Shown: positions 47,101-57,943 of the stretch, in pieces | Layout of the letters: every line of letters starts with the position of its first letter | Numbering within the stretch: position 1 is the first letter of the stretch | NCBI GenBank assembly: GCA_018873225.1 | Contig: JAEILZ010000006.1 | Coordinates: forward strand, 3,348,001 to 3,412,000 | Length of the DNA: 64,000 nucleotides | Reading direction: 5' to 3' | DNA from: [Phialemoniopsis] sp. UDSM-2020 | Taxonomy: Eukaryota > Ascomycota > Sordariomycetes > Thyridiales > Thyridiaceae | Made by a program: the position numbers and the translations under genes | The notes under the pieces: generated by a model | Databases searched by the model: none | Seen by the model: only the letters and a program-made list of their open reading frames with translations | What the model was told of the DNA's origin: nothing

Positions 47101-49872
47101 CTCACCATCAGTCAGTCAATCACATTCATGCCCATGTACTTCCGGCGCGCATCAATGGTCTCTCTCTCGTCATGGTGCGGGTCACCTGGTGCCCAAAGGA
47201 CGGGACGTGAGAGCTGACGGCATGTCTTCCCTCACATTGCAGATGGCATGGAAACCACGTTTGACATGAATCGAGCCTAGGGCCTGGAACTCGTCCCTTC
47301 AAATGTTCTTTTCTTCGACTTTTACAGCTGGAAAGGAAAAACGCCCAACCGCTCAAGAGCCCACTATGGTGCAGCCCTGGACCGGTCCTTCATGGCCTGG
47401 TCCGATTGAGGCAAGGCGCTGGACGGATTTAGCCATAGTGGCTCCTCTGGTGCCCTGGCAAGCCTGGGTGCTCTTTTGGCAGTGGGGTTTTGGGGACAGG
47501 GCTTCAGAGGGCGAAAACGGCTCTAGCGCTGGCAGGGGCACCGAGTTTACAGGCATCTCTAGCTCGCACAGCAGGCATGCAAGCATGGCACAGGCGTCCT
47601 TTGCAACCCACAGGGGCAGGAGGGGGCATCCACACCCCGCTTCGCTTCAGCTGGTCCAATCCAGAATGGGCGTTTGCGGTCTAGCGCCGTGCCAAGCGAA
47701 CAACCTCAGCTGAAAAGACGTCGCCCCTCGATACCCTTTTCGGCAAGCCAAATCGACCATCTCTCTTTCATTGTCATCCAAGGTCATCTCATCCACCATC
47801 ATCTCTCTCTGCCATGAGCCACATGCCATGCTCTGTTCTCGCCAGTGTCTCATCCATCCGTCTCACTGCAATGGTTGCTGACAATAGCGCCCTCGTCTAT
47901 TAGGCCCCTGTCTGACCCTGTCTGACCCTTCACTTTTCCTTCATGATATGATATTCCAGGTTCCAGAAGCTTGTCTCTTTGGGCAAAGCGCCACACATTG
48001 AAACACCTGAGCCCAGCATCACAATGGCAGATCAAGCCACCGACCTCAGATCTCCGGCACGCATGGCCCTCCTGCAATCAAAAGCCAATCCACTTACTCA
48101 CACACCCGGCGAGTTTCCACTTTAAGCTTTCCCCAAGGGTCGACTCGACACTGTCACACAGACATTACGGAGTACGGCGGATTCCCACCAGACGTCATGC
48201 ACGAATACGGCAAGCCGGGGGGCTCCTTTGTGGTCAATCAAGTGACGTGGCTGGTATGGGGGATATTAGATATTTGCTTTGGGCCATGCCGCACAACACA
48301 GGCAAGCTGAAGATCCCCCAATAGGGAACAGACGGACGTCTCAAGTCCAGCTCGACCTGCTCGAAACGTCGCTGCCTTGACGGCATCCTCCGCTTTCCGG
48401 GAAGGAGGCGGCAGCACTGACCTTGCCTGCCTGGCAATCAGTTTCTCATCACGAGAAGGATGAGAAACTTTCGTCGCTTGTTGGAATCCTATGCCATCAT
48501 CATGGGACCCAAACGGTCAGACTCTCAGCACCCTCCAGCCACGCTAACATCCACAATAGGCTGTCTCTCTTACTCTTTTGGCTTCGCCATCTCGCCAACA
48601 CGATGCTTGGCTCTCTTCTTCAGCCCAGCCCATCACCAGAGGCTAGGCTACTCTTGTCGAGATGTCTTTGCTCACCGCTCGCTTGGCCTTTTCGTCATCG
48701 TTGGCGACCAAGATAGTACCGACTCTGGCTCTTGGGTCCGACCTCACCGCATGAATATGACCCATCTCGGCGCCCCAAAATAAGTGGGCGTGGAGATTTC
48801 GCCTGTAATGACGATGCTCCTCTTGACATTTGCCATCATCTTCCCTTCGGCTCACATCTGCGCGACCCCGATGTACACTGTTCGGTCTCAGCTCCGATGT
48901 CCTGCACACGAACAACGTCAAGCGTGGATCGCATTGATTCATCGTGCAGAACCGGAGGATAAAAAGGCTGGAGACGGCGTTGTTCTTAAGTAAGGTTCCA
49001 GAAGGACAGCCGAGATCATTGGTCCAGCGCTAGGCCCGAGATCGCATTTTCAGCTGGCTCGCGTCCCATCACCGAAAAGCCACTACATAAGCTTTTTTTA
49101 ATTTTGGGGGTGGCCACCCACCGTCCTGGGTCTCCATTTGTTTTCTGGTGTCTTGGACCACTCACCGCTGCAGAAACTTATTTGAACCGGAGACTTCGCT
49201 GTCTTGTCCTCCGTTACCGAAGCGAGGTTTGCTATTTACGGGCTTCCGGTCTCTGGGCGCGGTCAGTCAGTGGTCAGAATTGCCGCTCAATCCGTCCAGT
49301 CCAGTCAGTGCTCGTATGTAGTCTGCATGGATGGATGGCCATGTGGACTGCTGCTGTACTGCTGATGACTGGCACTGCAGATGCGGTGAGGTGAGTGTGT
49401 GTCTTGTGTCCTTTTGGCGCGTCACATGAGGGCACCACTGTGCGCCTAGTCCCCTAAACAGCTTGGGGTGATCTTCGATCAACTGCATGCAAGATCTCGC
49501 AGGAGTGGGTTCTCCCATGTGTGGTTTTTTTAATGTCGGCATTTCTTCTCGACAAGATCATCGTTAACAAACAGCTGAAACCCTTCTTCTTGACCGACGT
49601 CGAACCGGCAATCGACCGGCATGAGCGTGCCCCATTCCGTCGCAATCTCTTGGGGGAGATACATCGCCATTTCCGAAAGAAATCGGGGATCGTCAAACCC
49701 TTTCTCGTCTGCCTCTTCGGTCGCCCCAGCATCCAGCTTTCATTCAAAAAGAGGCGGCATGTCCAGCACACCTGACCCAGTTTCTCTCCACAAAACCTGC
49801 TCTTGATGCCCATCGCCAGGTAGGCCGGGTACCTCCGTGATTCCAAATAGTCTACCGACGCTCGCTCCGGGC

Positions 49873-50882
49873 TTAGTCCGAGCTGCTGCTGGAGCTGCTG
49901 GAACTTCCGCTGCCACGGCGCTTGTGGTGCTTGTGGTGGTCCTTGTGCTTGTGCTTCTTGTCCTTCTTGTGCTTGCCGTGCCTGCAAATATGTCAGTCAT
50001 CGCCGCTTGCTTGGCTGTCCCTCTGACACCCGTTCTGGTCAAGACCCTGTCGCGCAAGGTAGCTGAAAGAGAGGGGACGCAGTAACAAAGTAGCCACTTA
50101 CTTGCCCTCGAGCTTATGCTCGATGAAGTTGGCGCCCACGGCACCAGCCACGGCCGACGCCACCGTGCCCAGCGCGCCTCCGCCCGCGGCGTGCGCAGCC
50201 CAGCCCGCCGCGCCACCGCCGATCAGCGTCGCACCAAGGCCGCGCTCGTCCTGGGGTCCTCCCGGTCCGCCCTGGTACTGCGGCTGGCCGTAGCCCTGTT
50301 GGCCACCACCGTAGCCCTGTTGGCCGCCACCACCGTATTCTCCCTGCTGCTGCTGATGCTGCTGGGGGTAAGGCGAGCCGCCGCCCCGGCCGTCGTGGCC
50401 GTAGCTCTGAGGCGGAGGGGGCTGGCCGTATCCGCCGCCATGCTGCGGTGGCGGGCTCGTGTAGGACTGCTGCGGCGGCGGGCCCTGGTGGTAGTTTGGC
50501 TGCTGGGGAGGACCGCCGCCGTACCCGTAGCCCTGGCCCTGCTGCGGTTGCGGCGAGGGGTTTTGGTTGTAGCCTTGCTGGTAGCCGCCTTGCTGGTGCT
50601 GAGGGGAAGAAAGGTGTCGTGCGTTAGCTTGGGTCTTGGCTCCGCCTGGGGGAACGGCTTGGCTTGGTTCATGCAGGATGGGATCTCGCCAGGGGAAATA
50701 TTGGCAATGTTGCAATGGGAACAATTACGTACCTGCTGGTGGTAGCCCTGCTGATGATGCTGCTGCTGCTGCTGTCCTCCCTGGTACGGCCCGCCGCCGT
50801 AGCCCTGCTGCTGGCCGTAGGCTTGCTGCTGCGGGGGGTACCCGCCTCCGGCGCCGCCGCCGTAGTAGTCGTTCGCTGACAT
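49873..50882 (-). CDS. Gln/Gly/Pro-rich protein with glycine-zipper helix and His/Lys tail
   Basis: 251-residue protein in three exons: 50882-50733, 50598-50102 and 49981-49873. Residues 1 to about 150 are low-complexity (Gln, Gly, Tyr, Pro), of the prion-like type, beginning MSANDYYGGG. Residues about 165-210 hold a small-residue helix (GATLIGGGAAGWAAHAAGGG then VASAVAGAVGANFIEHKLEG), the glycine-zipper pattern seen in fungal 2TM-zipper proteins. The last exon adds a tail of alternating Lys and His (HGKHKKDKKHKHK) and a run of serine ending in Asp. Junctions keep frame. Fungal homologues are known only as hypothetical proteins; the pattern suggests self-association or membrane insertion plus metal or nucleic-acid binding by the tail. 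Two minus-strand shadow frames were discarded. Confidence 0.8.
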
Positions 50883-51746
50883 CGTTTATCTCTCGTCAAG
50901 TCTGGTCTCGGCCTTGGAGTGCGCCTTGGGAGTGAAATGAGCTGTTTAATCGGGGGCCTAGAAGCTCGACGGTCTTAAGTAGGTCTTGCTCTCGGAGTGA
51001 GCGAGCTGGCAGCTAGGAGGCCTGCTGGCTCCAGCTTTGTCCGGGAGCTCCGTCATCTTTTGTGGCGCAGTTGGGTGTGGTGCGGGGTCGCGCTTGTCAG
51101 CTTTGGAGTGTGCCTGTGGTGAAGCCACGATTGGCGGGGGAGACCTTGTTGGGTGAGGAGGGGAGTAGGTGGCTTGTGAAATGAGGTGATTGCTCTTTCG
51201 AGGGGCAATCTCCCAAAGCCCATTGTGTTGCTGTTCTGACTGAGATGTCGTCTTTCTGAGGGGGTTTGACTGCTGCTCGGCTGGTTGCAACGCCTGCTAC
51301 TAGGAGCGGTTGGCAACACGGCCAAGCCAAGCCTTTGGATCTGGACATCCACGTGGATCGCTGGGGATGTTGCATGGTCCAAATGCGCGTCATGTCAATC
51401 ATGAGCTTGGCTTGACCCATCTCCATGGGTCTTCGTTGGAAGCATCAAGACACAATATTGCTGTAATGCAAACGAGCCAACACAGCCTGGACATTTGATT
51501 CATGGGCCTAGGGATGCCTCAATTTCCACTATCATGAGATCTCTCAGGCTTTTCTGGAATGATTCTATCGGTTATTGTGCTCGTGCCATGCATATCACGA
51601 CGCTCGATAGACTTCAACATACATCTCATATCAATTTAGCCCACCCAGATTAAGTTCACAGCGGTTTCCGTGCATACACAACTATTCTAACCGCTGCGTC
51701 AGCACCGACAGAACAACATCGCCATCCAGATCAGTGATGGAGCAAC
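50883..51746. other. Intergenic, promoter of the Gln-rich protein gene
   Basis: 864 bp between the Gln-rich protein's start and the methyltransferase's stop. No supported gene; the minus-strand frames at 50958-51426 are unconvincing. Confidence 0.45.
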
Positions 51747-53411
51747 TCACATGGGCACATATCCGTGCTTGCGCCGGTCCTTGAGCTCGGCGCGCACGTC
51801 GACGAGGAACAGCTCCACGGCCTCGCGCGTCCAGCCGTGCGCCTTTGTGCACACCTGCATCGTGATGCCCTGCGCCACCTCGAGCAGATTCGTCATCATG
51901 AGCCCGCCCCGGATCTTTTGCTCCTCGCCGCGCGCCCAGGGGTTCGCCGGCACGGCGTACTTGTGCTCGCGGACGCCCTCGAACCCGGCCTCGGCGAGCC
52001 ACCGCTTCAGGTGGACGCATGCCAGCGGGTCCTTACCTGTCTTGCGGACGCCTGTGAATACGTTAGGGTTCGCTTGTTTGTTTCGTGTAAGGTGTCTAGG
52101 GTGCTGTGGCGTCTGCCGAAGAAAAAGACTCACCTTCGATCATGAGTTGGCCCCATTTCTCCAGCGCGCTCCCTTTGAGCGAGTCATCTATGGCGTCCAT
52201 GGTCATGAGCGTCTCCATGAACTCGACGTAGGCGCCGGGCTTCAGGTTGTCATATATGTTGCGAATGAGCTTCGGCACATCGGACAGGAAGCCCACGATG
52301 TATCGGCCGTGGATGTAGTCAAACTGGTGCCGGTACACCCACTCGTCCTCGAGGTCGTCGACCTCGAAGCGGCAGTTGGGCGGGACATACTCGGGCTGGA
52401 TCGGGGAGAAGTCCGTACCCAGGACATCGGCTTCCGGGTGTTGTTCGGCTTGGAGGGACAATTGTTAGTTCACGCTGGAGTTCGAATCCGCTAAGGCAGG
52501 AAGGACGGTGAGTACCAAACTCGATGGCCCATATGCCGGTGCCAGTACCAATGTCCAGTACTCGGTGGACATTGTCGCCCAAGGGTGCCAGGTATAGTTT
52601 GTCCTTGAGGACCCGTGATGCTAATTCATGTTGAAGATCTAAAGCCCGGTCAGCAACTCGACATTCGCATCAGCTCCTTGAGGCTGCACGCACCTAGTCT
52701 GTTTTGCTCTTGCTGGCAAAGGAGTTAGTTGTCAGCACAAGTCTGATAAACTAGCATAATTATTGCACACACCTCGTCATTAGGAAGATAGTATTCTAAG
52801 AGACGTTGGTAAGCCTTCTGCTAAATCAACAATGTGAGTCTCTCACTTACTGCCCTCCTTGCTGCAAAGAAGGATGCTCGAAATCAGTTGTCATCACCAC
52901 CTCATCACTAGCGATGAATACATACTATCTGTGATAAGTCCGTCCGAATTCTTCAACAAAGTCGAACACACTGGACGATGCCGACACACTAGACGACCTG
53001 ACCACATATCATTTCATCAGCGTCATACAGTTCTACACGCATAGGACAATGTGGCATGTCACTCACGCTCTGTCTAGGTCTCCCAGGCTGGAGTTGGCAT
53101 CGCTCTCGTCTGAATCAACCTGCACAGTGAATGGTCGAGTCAATGTAGCCCAGTCCGGTGCTTTAAAAGTTTCAACGCACACTGAGTTCAATCGAGAAGC
53201 TGCTCAGGCCGCTGACAGAGGGCGTGGCCACATCGCCATGGTCACCGTGTTCTGCGCCGTCTTCACCGTTGTTGTCGGGATCGTTATCTGCAGACAGCGG
53301 CGATCCGAGCGCCTCATCACTTCCCGCAGAATCAGGTAGCGCGCGGTCGCCCTCTGTCGGCTGCTGCTGCTGCTGACCCGGCCCGGTCGGGACACTGCTG
53401 CCGCTCTCCAT
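51747..53411 (-). CDS. SAM-dependent methyltransferase (LaeA/UMTA-like), nine exons
   Basis: 380-residue class I methyltransferase. Exons: 53411-53181, 53119-53067, 52988-52926, 52861-52851, 52795-52773, 52712-52694, 52638-52516, 52448-52134 and 52051-51747. Every junction keeps phase and the total is exact. Three exons are only 11, 23 and 19 nt; together they spell RYKEGKYYLPNDEQEQNRLD, the conserved segment before the domain. Motif I is VLDIGTGTGIWAIEF, followed by ADVLGTDFSPIQP and FDYIHGRYIVGF. This is the LaeA-like fungal group, mostly linked to secondary metabolism or development. ATG 53411 is used; the frame upstream has only a TTG. A donor GTGAGT overlaps the stop (PM then TGA), so a slightly different last exon is possible. 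Confidence 0.85.
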
Positions 53412-54066
53412 GGGCGAGGCCAAGACCCAAAGTTCTGTTGGTTCCTCTGGGCAGTAAGATCAGTGTGCATCTGCTGACCACAGCGAGCGGTCCCCTTGCG
53501 TCGTTTTCCGTCAGCATGCAAAACTGGCAGTTGGAGTGCGTGAGAAAATCGCGTCGGATAGCATGTTTAACCGCCCAAACCGGGGCCTGGGAGTTTCAGC
53601 ATAGGTGTCCGGGGTTTGGGCGTGCTTTGCCTGCAGGCATGTTTTGTCAGCATCTGCATGATAGGCAGGTGGGCGATGAAATGAAACCCTATTGGAAGTG
53701 CGAGATAAAGTTTTGGCGAGAGAAAAGGGTGTGCTGAGTGGCTGACTGCAGAGATGACCTATCATATCTAGGGGCATCCCGTGATGTTGGGGGCCCGCCC
53801 TGAAGGTGATGCATGCTTATGCTGGCCCAGCAATGATGTTCGGGTTTGGGCACAATCTGGTCAATTGGATTTCAGAATAATTGCTAGATTGCTGATATAA
53901 TAACGGACACCACGGGCTGAGATAGTCGCAATCGCAGATGTGCTTCCTATGTTCTTCACGATGCCCGATGCTTCTGATCTCATTCCGCTGTCGCACTCCA
54001 TTCACTCCCTTGATTCGATGTCGATGTAGTATACAATTGCGTGGAGAAATGCCATATGTCTTGCAA
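53412..54066. other. Intergenic, promoter of the methyltransferase
   Basis: 655 bp between the methyltransferase's start and the stop of the next minus-strand gene. No supported coding region. Confidence 0.45.
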
Positions 54067-54570
54067 TCAATGTTTTAGAGCTTCACGCAGCTCCCGGGCC
54101 AGCTCCTCCAGACTGTCGACGCAGGTGATGCCGAACCTCTGGCACACAATCTGCACGTTGCCCCGCTTCGAGTACCCCTCCGGACACCCCACGATAGCCT
54201 TGCGGCCGGCACCCGCCCTCAGGCCCAGCTCGAGGAGGCTGATGGGCGCGTCTGTACCGGGCTGGAAGTAAACGACCGTGATGTCTGCCGTGCTTTGCCT
54301 GTCGAGCTCCCAGTTGACCTGCTCGACGAACTTTTCGCAGGTCAGATCCTCCTTCCATGTGCCATTCCAATCTGTCCGAAGCGGGTTGAAGACGGTGACG
54401 TGCACGTTCTTCAGTGTTTTGATGATGTCGTCCCTCCAGACGAATGGCTCCGACATTGCTCTGTTGGTCGATCCCGCGAGGAAGACTGTTTTGTTACCCG
54501 GCCTCGGAGTCGCGCGGCTTGGGGCGAGTATGACCTGGCATGAGGCTTGTGGCGTCTCGGCTAGAGGCAT
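54067..54570 (-). CDS. Nucleoside 2-deoxyribosyltransferase-like protein
   Basis: 167-residue intronless protein of the nucleoside 2-deoxyribosyltransferase-like superfamily (the 'tr2' type). Motifs: TVFLAGSTNRA near the N-terminus (the FLAG strand-loop), WRDDIIKTL, VTVFNPLRTDW, FVEQVNWELDR, ADITVVYFQPGTDAPISLLELGL (catalytic Glu region) and KAIVGCPEGYSKRGNVQIVC. The enzyme family exchanges bases on deoxyribonucleosides in the cytosol; fungal members may act in nucleotide salvage or nucleoside hydrolysis. I start at ATG 54570 since the upstream extension has only TTG. No signal peptide. It is not clearly linked to its neighbours. Confidence 0.83.
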   Translation of the reverse strand: MPLAETPQASCQVILAPSRATPRPGNKTVFLAGSTNRAMSEPFVWRDDIIKTLKNVHVTVFNPLRTDWNGTWKEDLTCEKFVEQVNWELDRQSTADITVVYFQPGTDAPISLLELGLRAGAGRKAIVGCPEGYSKRGNVQIVCQRFGITCVDSLEELARELREALKH

Positions 54571-55789
54571 GGTGAAGAAGCACGATGACGGGTGCGGATA
54601 ACCCAAGGTCCTGAGAAGAGGTAATACTACAGAAGAAAGTGAAAGTAGAGTGTTTTATGGCAACTCGATGGACCAAGGTAATGTTAGGCAACAGATGAGC
54701 TGCTTTGGAGATGGAGGTTCAATGGTCTTGGCATTGGACGGGGCGAAGTCAAGCTGCATTGATCTAGCGTCGCAAATGCCCAGCAATCGGCCTTCGAGGG
54801 CTGTGCACAGCTGAGGCTGACAGCTTCAAATCCACACGATGTTTACTGGCTTTACTCATTGCTGCATCAATTGCGCTGGTCAATGATCACGGCATTCAAC
54901 GATGACAAGTGACTGAGCCTCGTCCGTCTAGAGAAACCAACACGGTCTGGCCCCGATGCTCAATTGGCGATGGGACCTGACGGGCCCTCGACAGTAGTCA
55001 ATTGATGTGTCTTAGAGGACATGAAAGTTTACAGCAACTGCACGACTTTGATAAAGCCAAGAACGAGAACCGAGACTTGGCCTTGACAAGCACACAAAAG
55101 CCGTTGCCAAGGCGGGTGTGGCGTCTGTCACTCGAGCAGTGCAAGGATCCCAGGTGAGGAGACTAGGCCCTGAATGGCAAGACACCAACCGTGGTGATCA
55201 GTAGTCACAGGGTCTGCGAGCTCTGAGGAGCATTTTGACGACCACTTCCAGCCCACTGTTGACTGCCGATCAAGGCTTATCCGGCTGTTTGGGAGTGAGG
55301 GGAAGCGGGGATCGTTGTCGTTCCCGCACTGTTTCCTATCCGCGCTCTGCCAAAAGCAGAAGGTTGTAGGGCTCTAGTGCAAGTCCAGTGCGTATCTTTG
55401 ACAGCAAACCTGGTCCCTTTGGTGACCTGCAGGGTTAAGAGGCAGGTTGGGAGGTGACCACTCGAGATAGCGACCTATCATGGGTGGAGCGGTGTGGTGT
55501 TCAAGGGAAGATTGTGGATGCAGCTCGCAAATGACAGTGCTGGCTCATATCAAACTCCTCTCCTGGCGGTGGGCACATGTATGCATGCCGACAGGGTCAG
55601 CTTATCATGGGAGACCTTTTGGGAAACGCATACGACCCATCGTATTGCATGCGGGGAAGGAGGGTTTCCCACGTATAAAGCCAAGCTCACTGACCTCATG
55701 AGGCTCAATTGCGTGATTCTTCGACTTCTACGTGTCTGTCCTTTCGACGCAACCAGTCCTGCCCTTAAGTCCACAACAGAGATACCACG
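54571..55789. other. Divergent intergenic region, 1.2 kb
   Basis: Lies between the starts of the deoxyribosyltransferase-like gene (minus) and the third sugar porter (plus), so it should carry both promoters. The plus frame 55494-55862 has no family character and is not called. Confidence 0.45.
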
Positions 55790-57693
55790 ATGCTACGTAA
55801 GACCGGCACAGGAACATGGCTCCCCGCTTGGGTTCCGGAGTCCAGCGGGACGCTTGCCATAATGTTGATGATATGCTCGGTTGTACAGTCTTGCGTACGT
55901 TACTCTCACTACTTCTCGTTGCCATGGTCGCCACTAACTTGACAGGCAGACCGGCGGCTACGACGGCTCCATGCTGAACGGTCTCAACATATTGCCTTCG
56001 TATACCGACTATTTTGAATTGACTCCCGCCACAAAGGGTTTCAACACCGGATCCGTCTTCATTGGCGGTGCTCTTGGACCCTTGTTCGCAGGTGTCTGTG
56101 CCGACCGTCTCGGACGCCGTCCCGCCATCTTCTGGGGCACAATCATCACTTTTATCGGGATCATCATTCAGGCAGCGGCGCAGAACATCGCCATGTTTGG
56201 CGTCGCGCGTATCATTCTGGGATTCGGCTCCCAGATCTCGGGTATTGCCGGCGGTGTTTATCTGTCCGAGACCTTTCCTAGCGGGTGGCGTGCATGGGGC
56301 GTTGGCCTTCTGAATGACTTTTACTAGTAAGCTATGTATGCCCCGTATGAACTTGATAGATATCATCTAATCGAATGCACCAGCGTCGGTGCGCTTATTG
56401 CTGCTGGGATCACTCTCGGGACTGGCCAGTGGCAATCGACTTGGGCTTGGCGTGCTCCGTCTCTCTTTCAAGGAATCTTTTCGCTGCTATGCATCATCAT
56501 ATTGCCATTCATGTAAGCCAAAGTTCATAGAAAACCAAGCTTCCAACGCCCCATACTGACTTCGCACAGCCCGGAGTCCCCTCGTTGGCTAGTGCACCGC
56601 GAGCTCTACGAAGAGGCTCGTCTATCCGTAGCACAGACCAATTCGAACGGAGACATCTTCGACCCGGTGGCCGTCACTGTCTACAAGGAGATCCTCGATA
56701 CCCTCGAGTGGGAGAAGAAACAGGGCCGTACCCTGAGCCCAAAGGAGATCTTCAAGACACCCGTGGCCAGGAAGCGCTTCTTGATCGGCATGTCAGCAGG
56801 ACCCTTCTCCTGCTGCGTCGGAAACATCATTGCCTCGTACTACCTCGGTCCAGAGCTGGAAACGGCCGGGATCAAAGACCCTAACGACCAACTTAAGGCT
56901 GTATGTCGCCCTCTCCATTGGAAGTCCATGGGTGATGCTGACCAACTACCGATGTAGAATGTCGTGCTTAACGTTTGGTGCCTTGCATGCGCTCTGATAG
57001 GAACACATCTTGTCGCCAACTGGGGCAGAAGGCCCACGGCGATTCTCTCGCAATGTCTTCTGATCATTTGTCTCTTCATCATTGGCGGCCTTTCCAAGAT
57101 TTACGCCGATGACGAGGAGGGTGCCTCCAAAAGCCTGATCTACGGGGACGTGGCTGTCATGTTTCTCTTCCAAGGCTTCTACTCGATCGCCTGGACGCCG
57201 TTGCTCTACCTCTACCCTCCGGAGGTCATGAACTTCTCCATCCGTGCCAACGGACTTGCCTATTCTTCACTTGGACTGAGTGCATTAGCGTAAGTCGCGC
57301 TATACATATCATGTGAACTGCTCGCTAATACTCCCCTCACAGTGTGGTACTCGTCTTCGTCATGCCGATCGGACTTGATAACATTGGTTACAAGATGTAC
57401 TTCATCAATGGATCATGGGACATTATCATCGTAGTGTTGATTGTAAGTCAAGATACCTCATGTCTCGTACCTCACAGTCGACTGACAGCAATGTGAATTA
57501 ATAGGCCGTCTTCTGGGTGGAAACTAAGGGAAAGACACTCGAAGAGATCGATGCCATATTCGAAGGCGAGAAACACTCGAACGTGCCCGACGTAGAGAAG
57601 GTGAGACTGGGCCAGGAAACGGTAGATGTTCAAGCAGTCGAGAAAGAACTCGAGCAAGATCTCTCCGCTGTGAAACAGGAGACATTTACATGA
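55790..57693 (+). CDS. MFS sugar transporter with a one-base deletion in the PESPRW motif
   Basis: Sugar porter of the same type as 4979-6762. Exons: 55790-55894, 55950-56326, 56384-56512, 56571-56900, 56958-57289, 57343-57442 and 57505-57693. Motifs: TGGYDGSMLNGL, DRLGRRPAIFWGT, LGFGSQISGIAGGVYLSETFP, WQSTWAWRAPSLFQG, WGRRPTAIL, YPPEVMNFSIRANGLAYSS and VFWVETKGKTLEEIDAIFEG. At 56571-56588 the bases read CCGGAGTCCCTCGTTGG. The family motif PESPRW would need TCCCCTCG, one more C; as written the frame shifts and meets TAG at 56590-56592. With that base the total is exactly 520 codons plus stop. All other exons are intact, so this is either a recent pseudogene or an assembly error. Confidence 0.82.
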
Positions 57694-57943
57694 ACCTTGA
57701 AGGGCAGACTGGATGCAGCGGAGCACAAACCCTGAAAAGTTATGCCACCCCATGTGCAAAGCCAAGCCCTCAAGGAGACCAGACGACGCGCTATGCAAGA
57801 TATTCCCCGTGTTTATATCGTCTATTACTGAATCAAAAACTTTTGTAATCTATTTCTATCCCCCAACTCCGGCACCAGTCATGCTCATTTCGTGTACTCT
57901 TTCATGTTCTATTCAACGCATCCCGCGACCCATGCACACCTTT

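Larger units (their letters stand above)
45683..49872. other. 4.2-kb gene-free region upstream of the C6 regulator
   Basis: I find no supported gene over 4.2 kb of ordinary base composition; every open frame is short and without family character. It contains simple repeats (46294-46338 and 47065-47100) and many C/T-rich stretches. It may be a long promoter and leader of the C6 regulator, or hold noncoding RNA. I saw no tRNA cloverleaf. Confidence 0.45.

Noticed and set aside
50116..50745. 209-aa plus-strand Leu/Ala/Arg-rich frame
   Set aside because: Antis ense of the Gln/Gly-rich repeat region; composition follows from the repeat.
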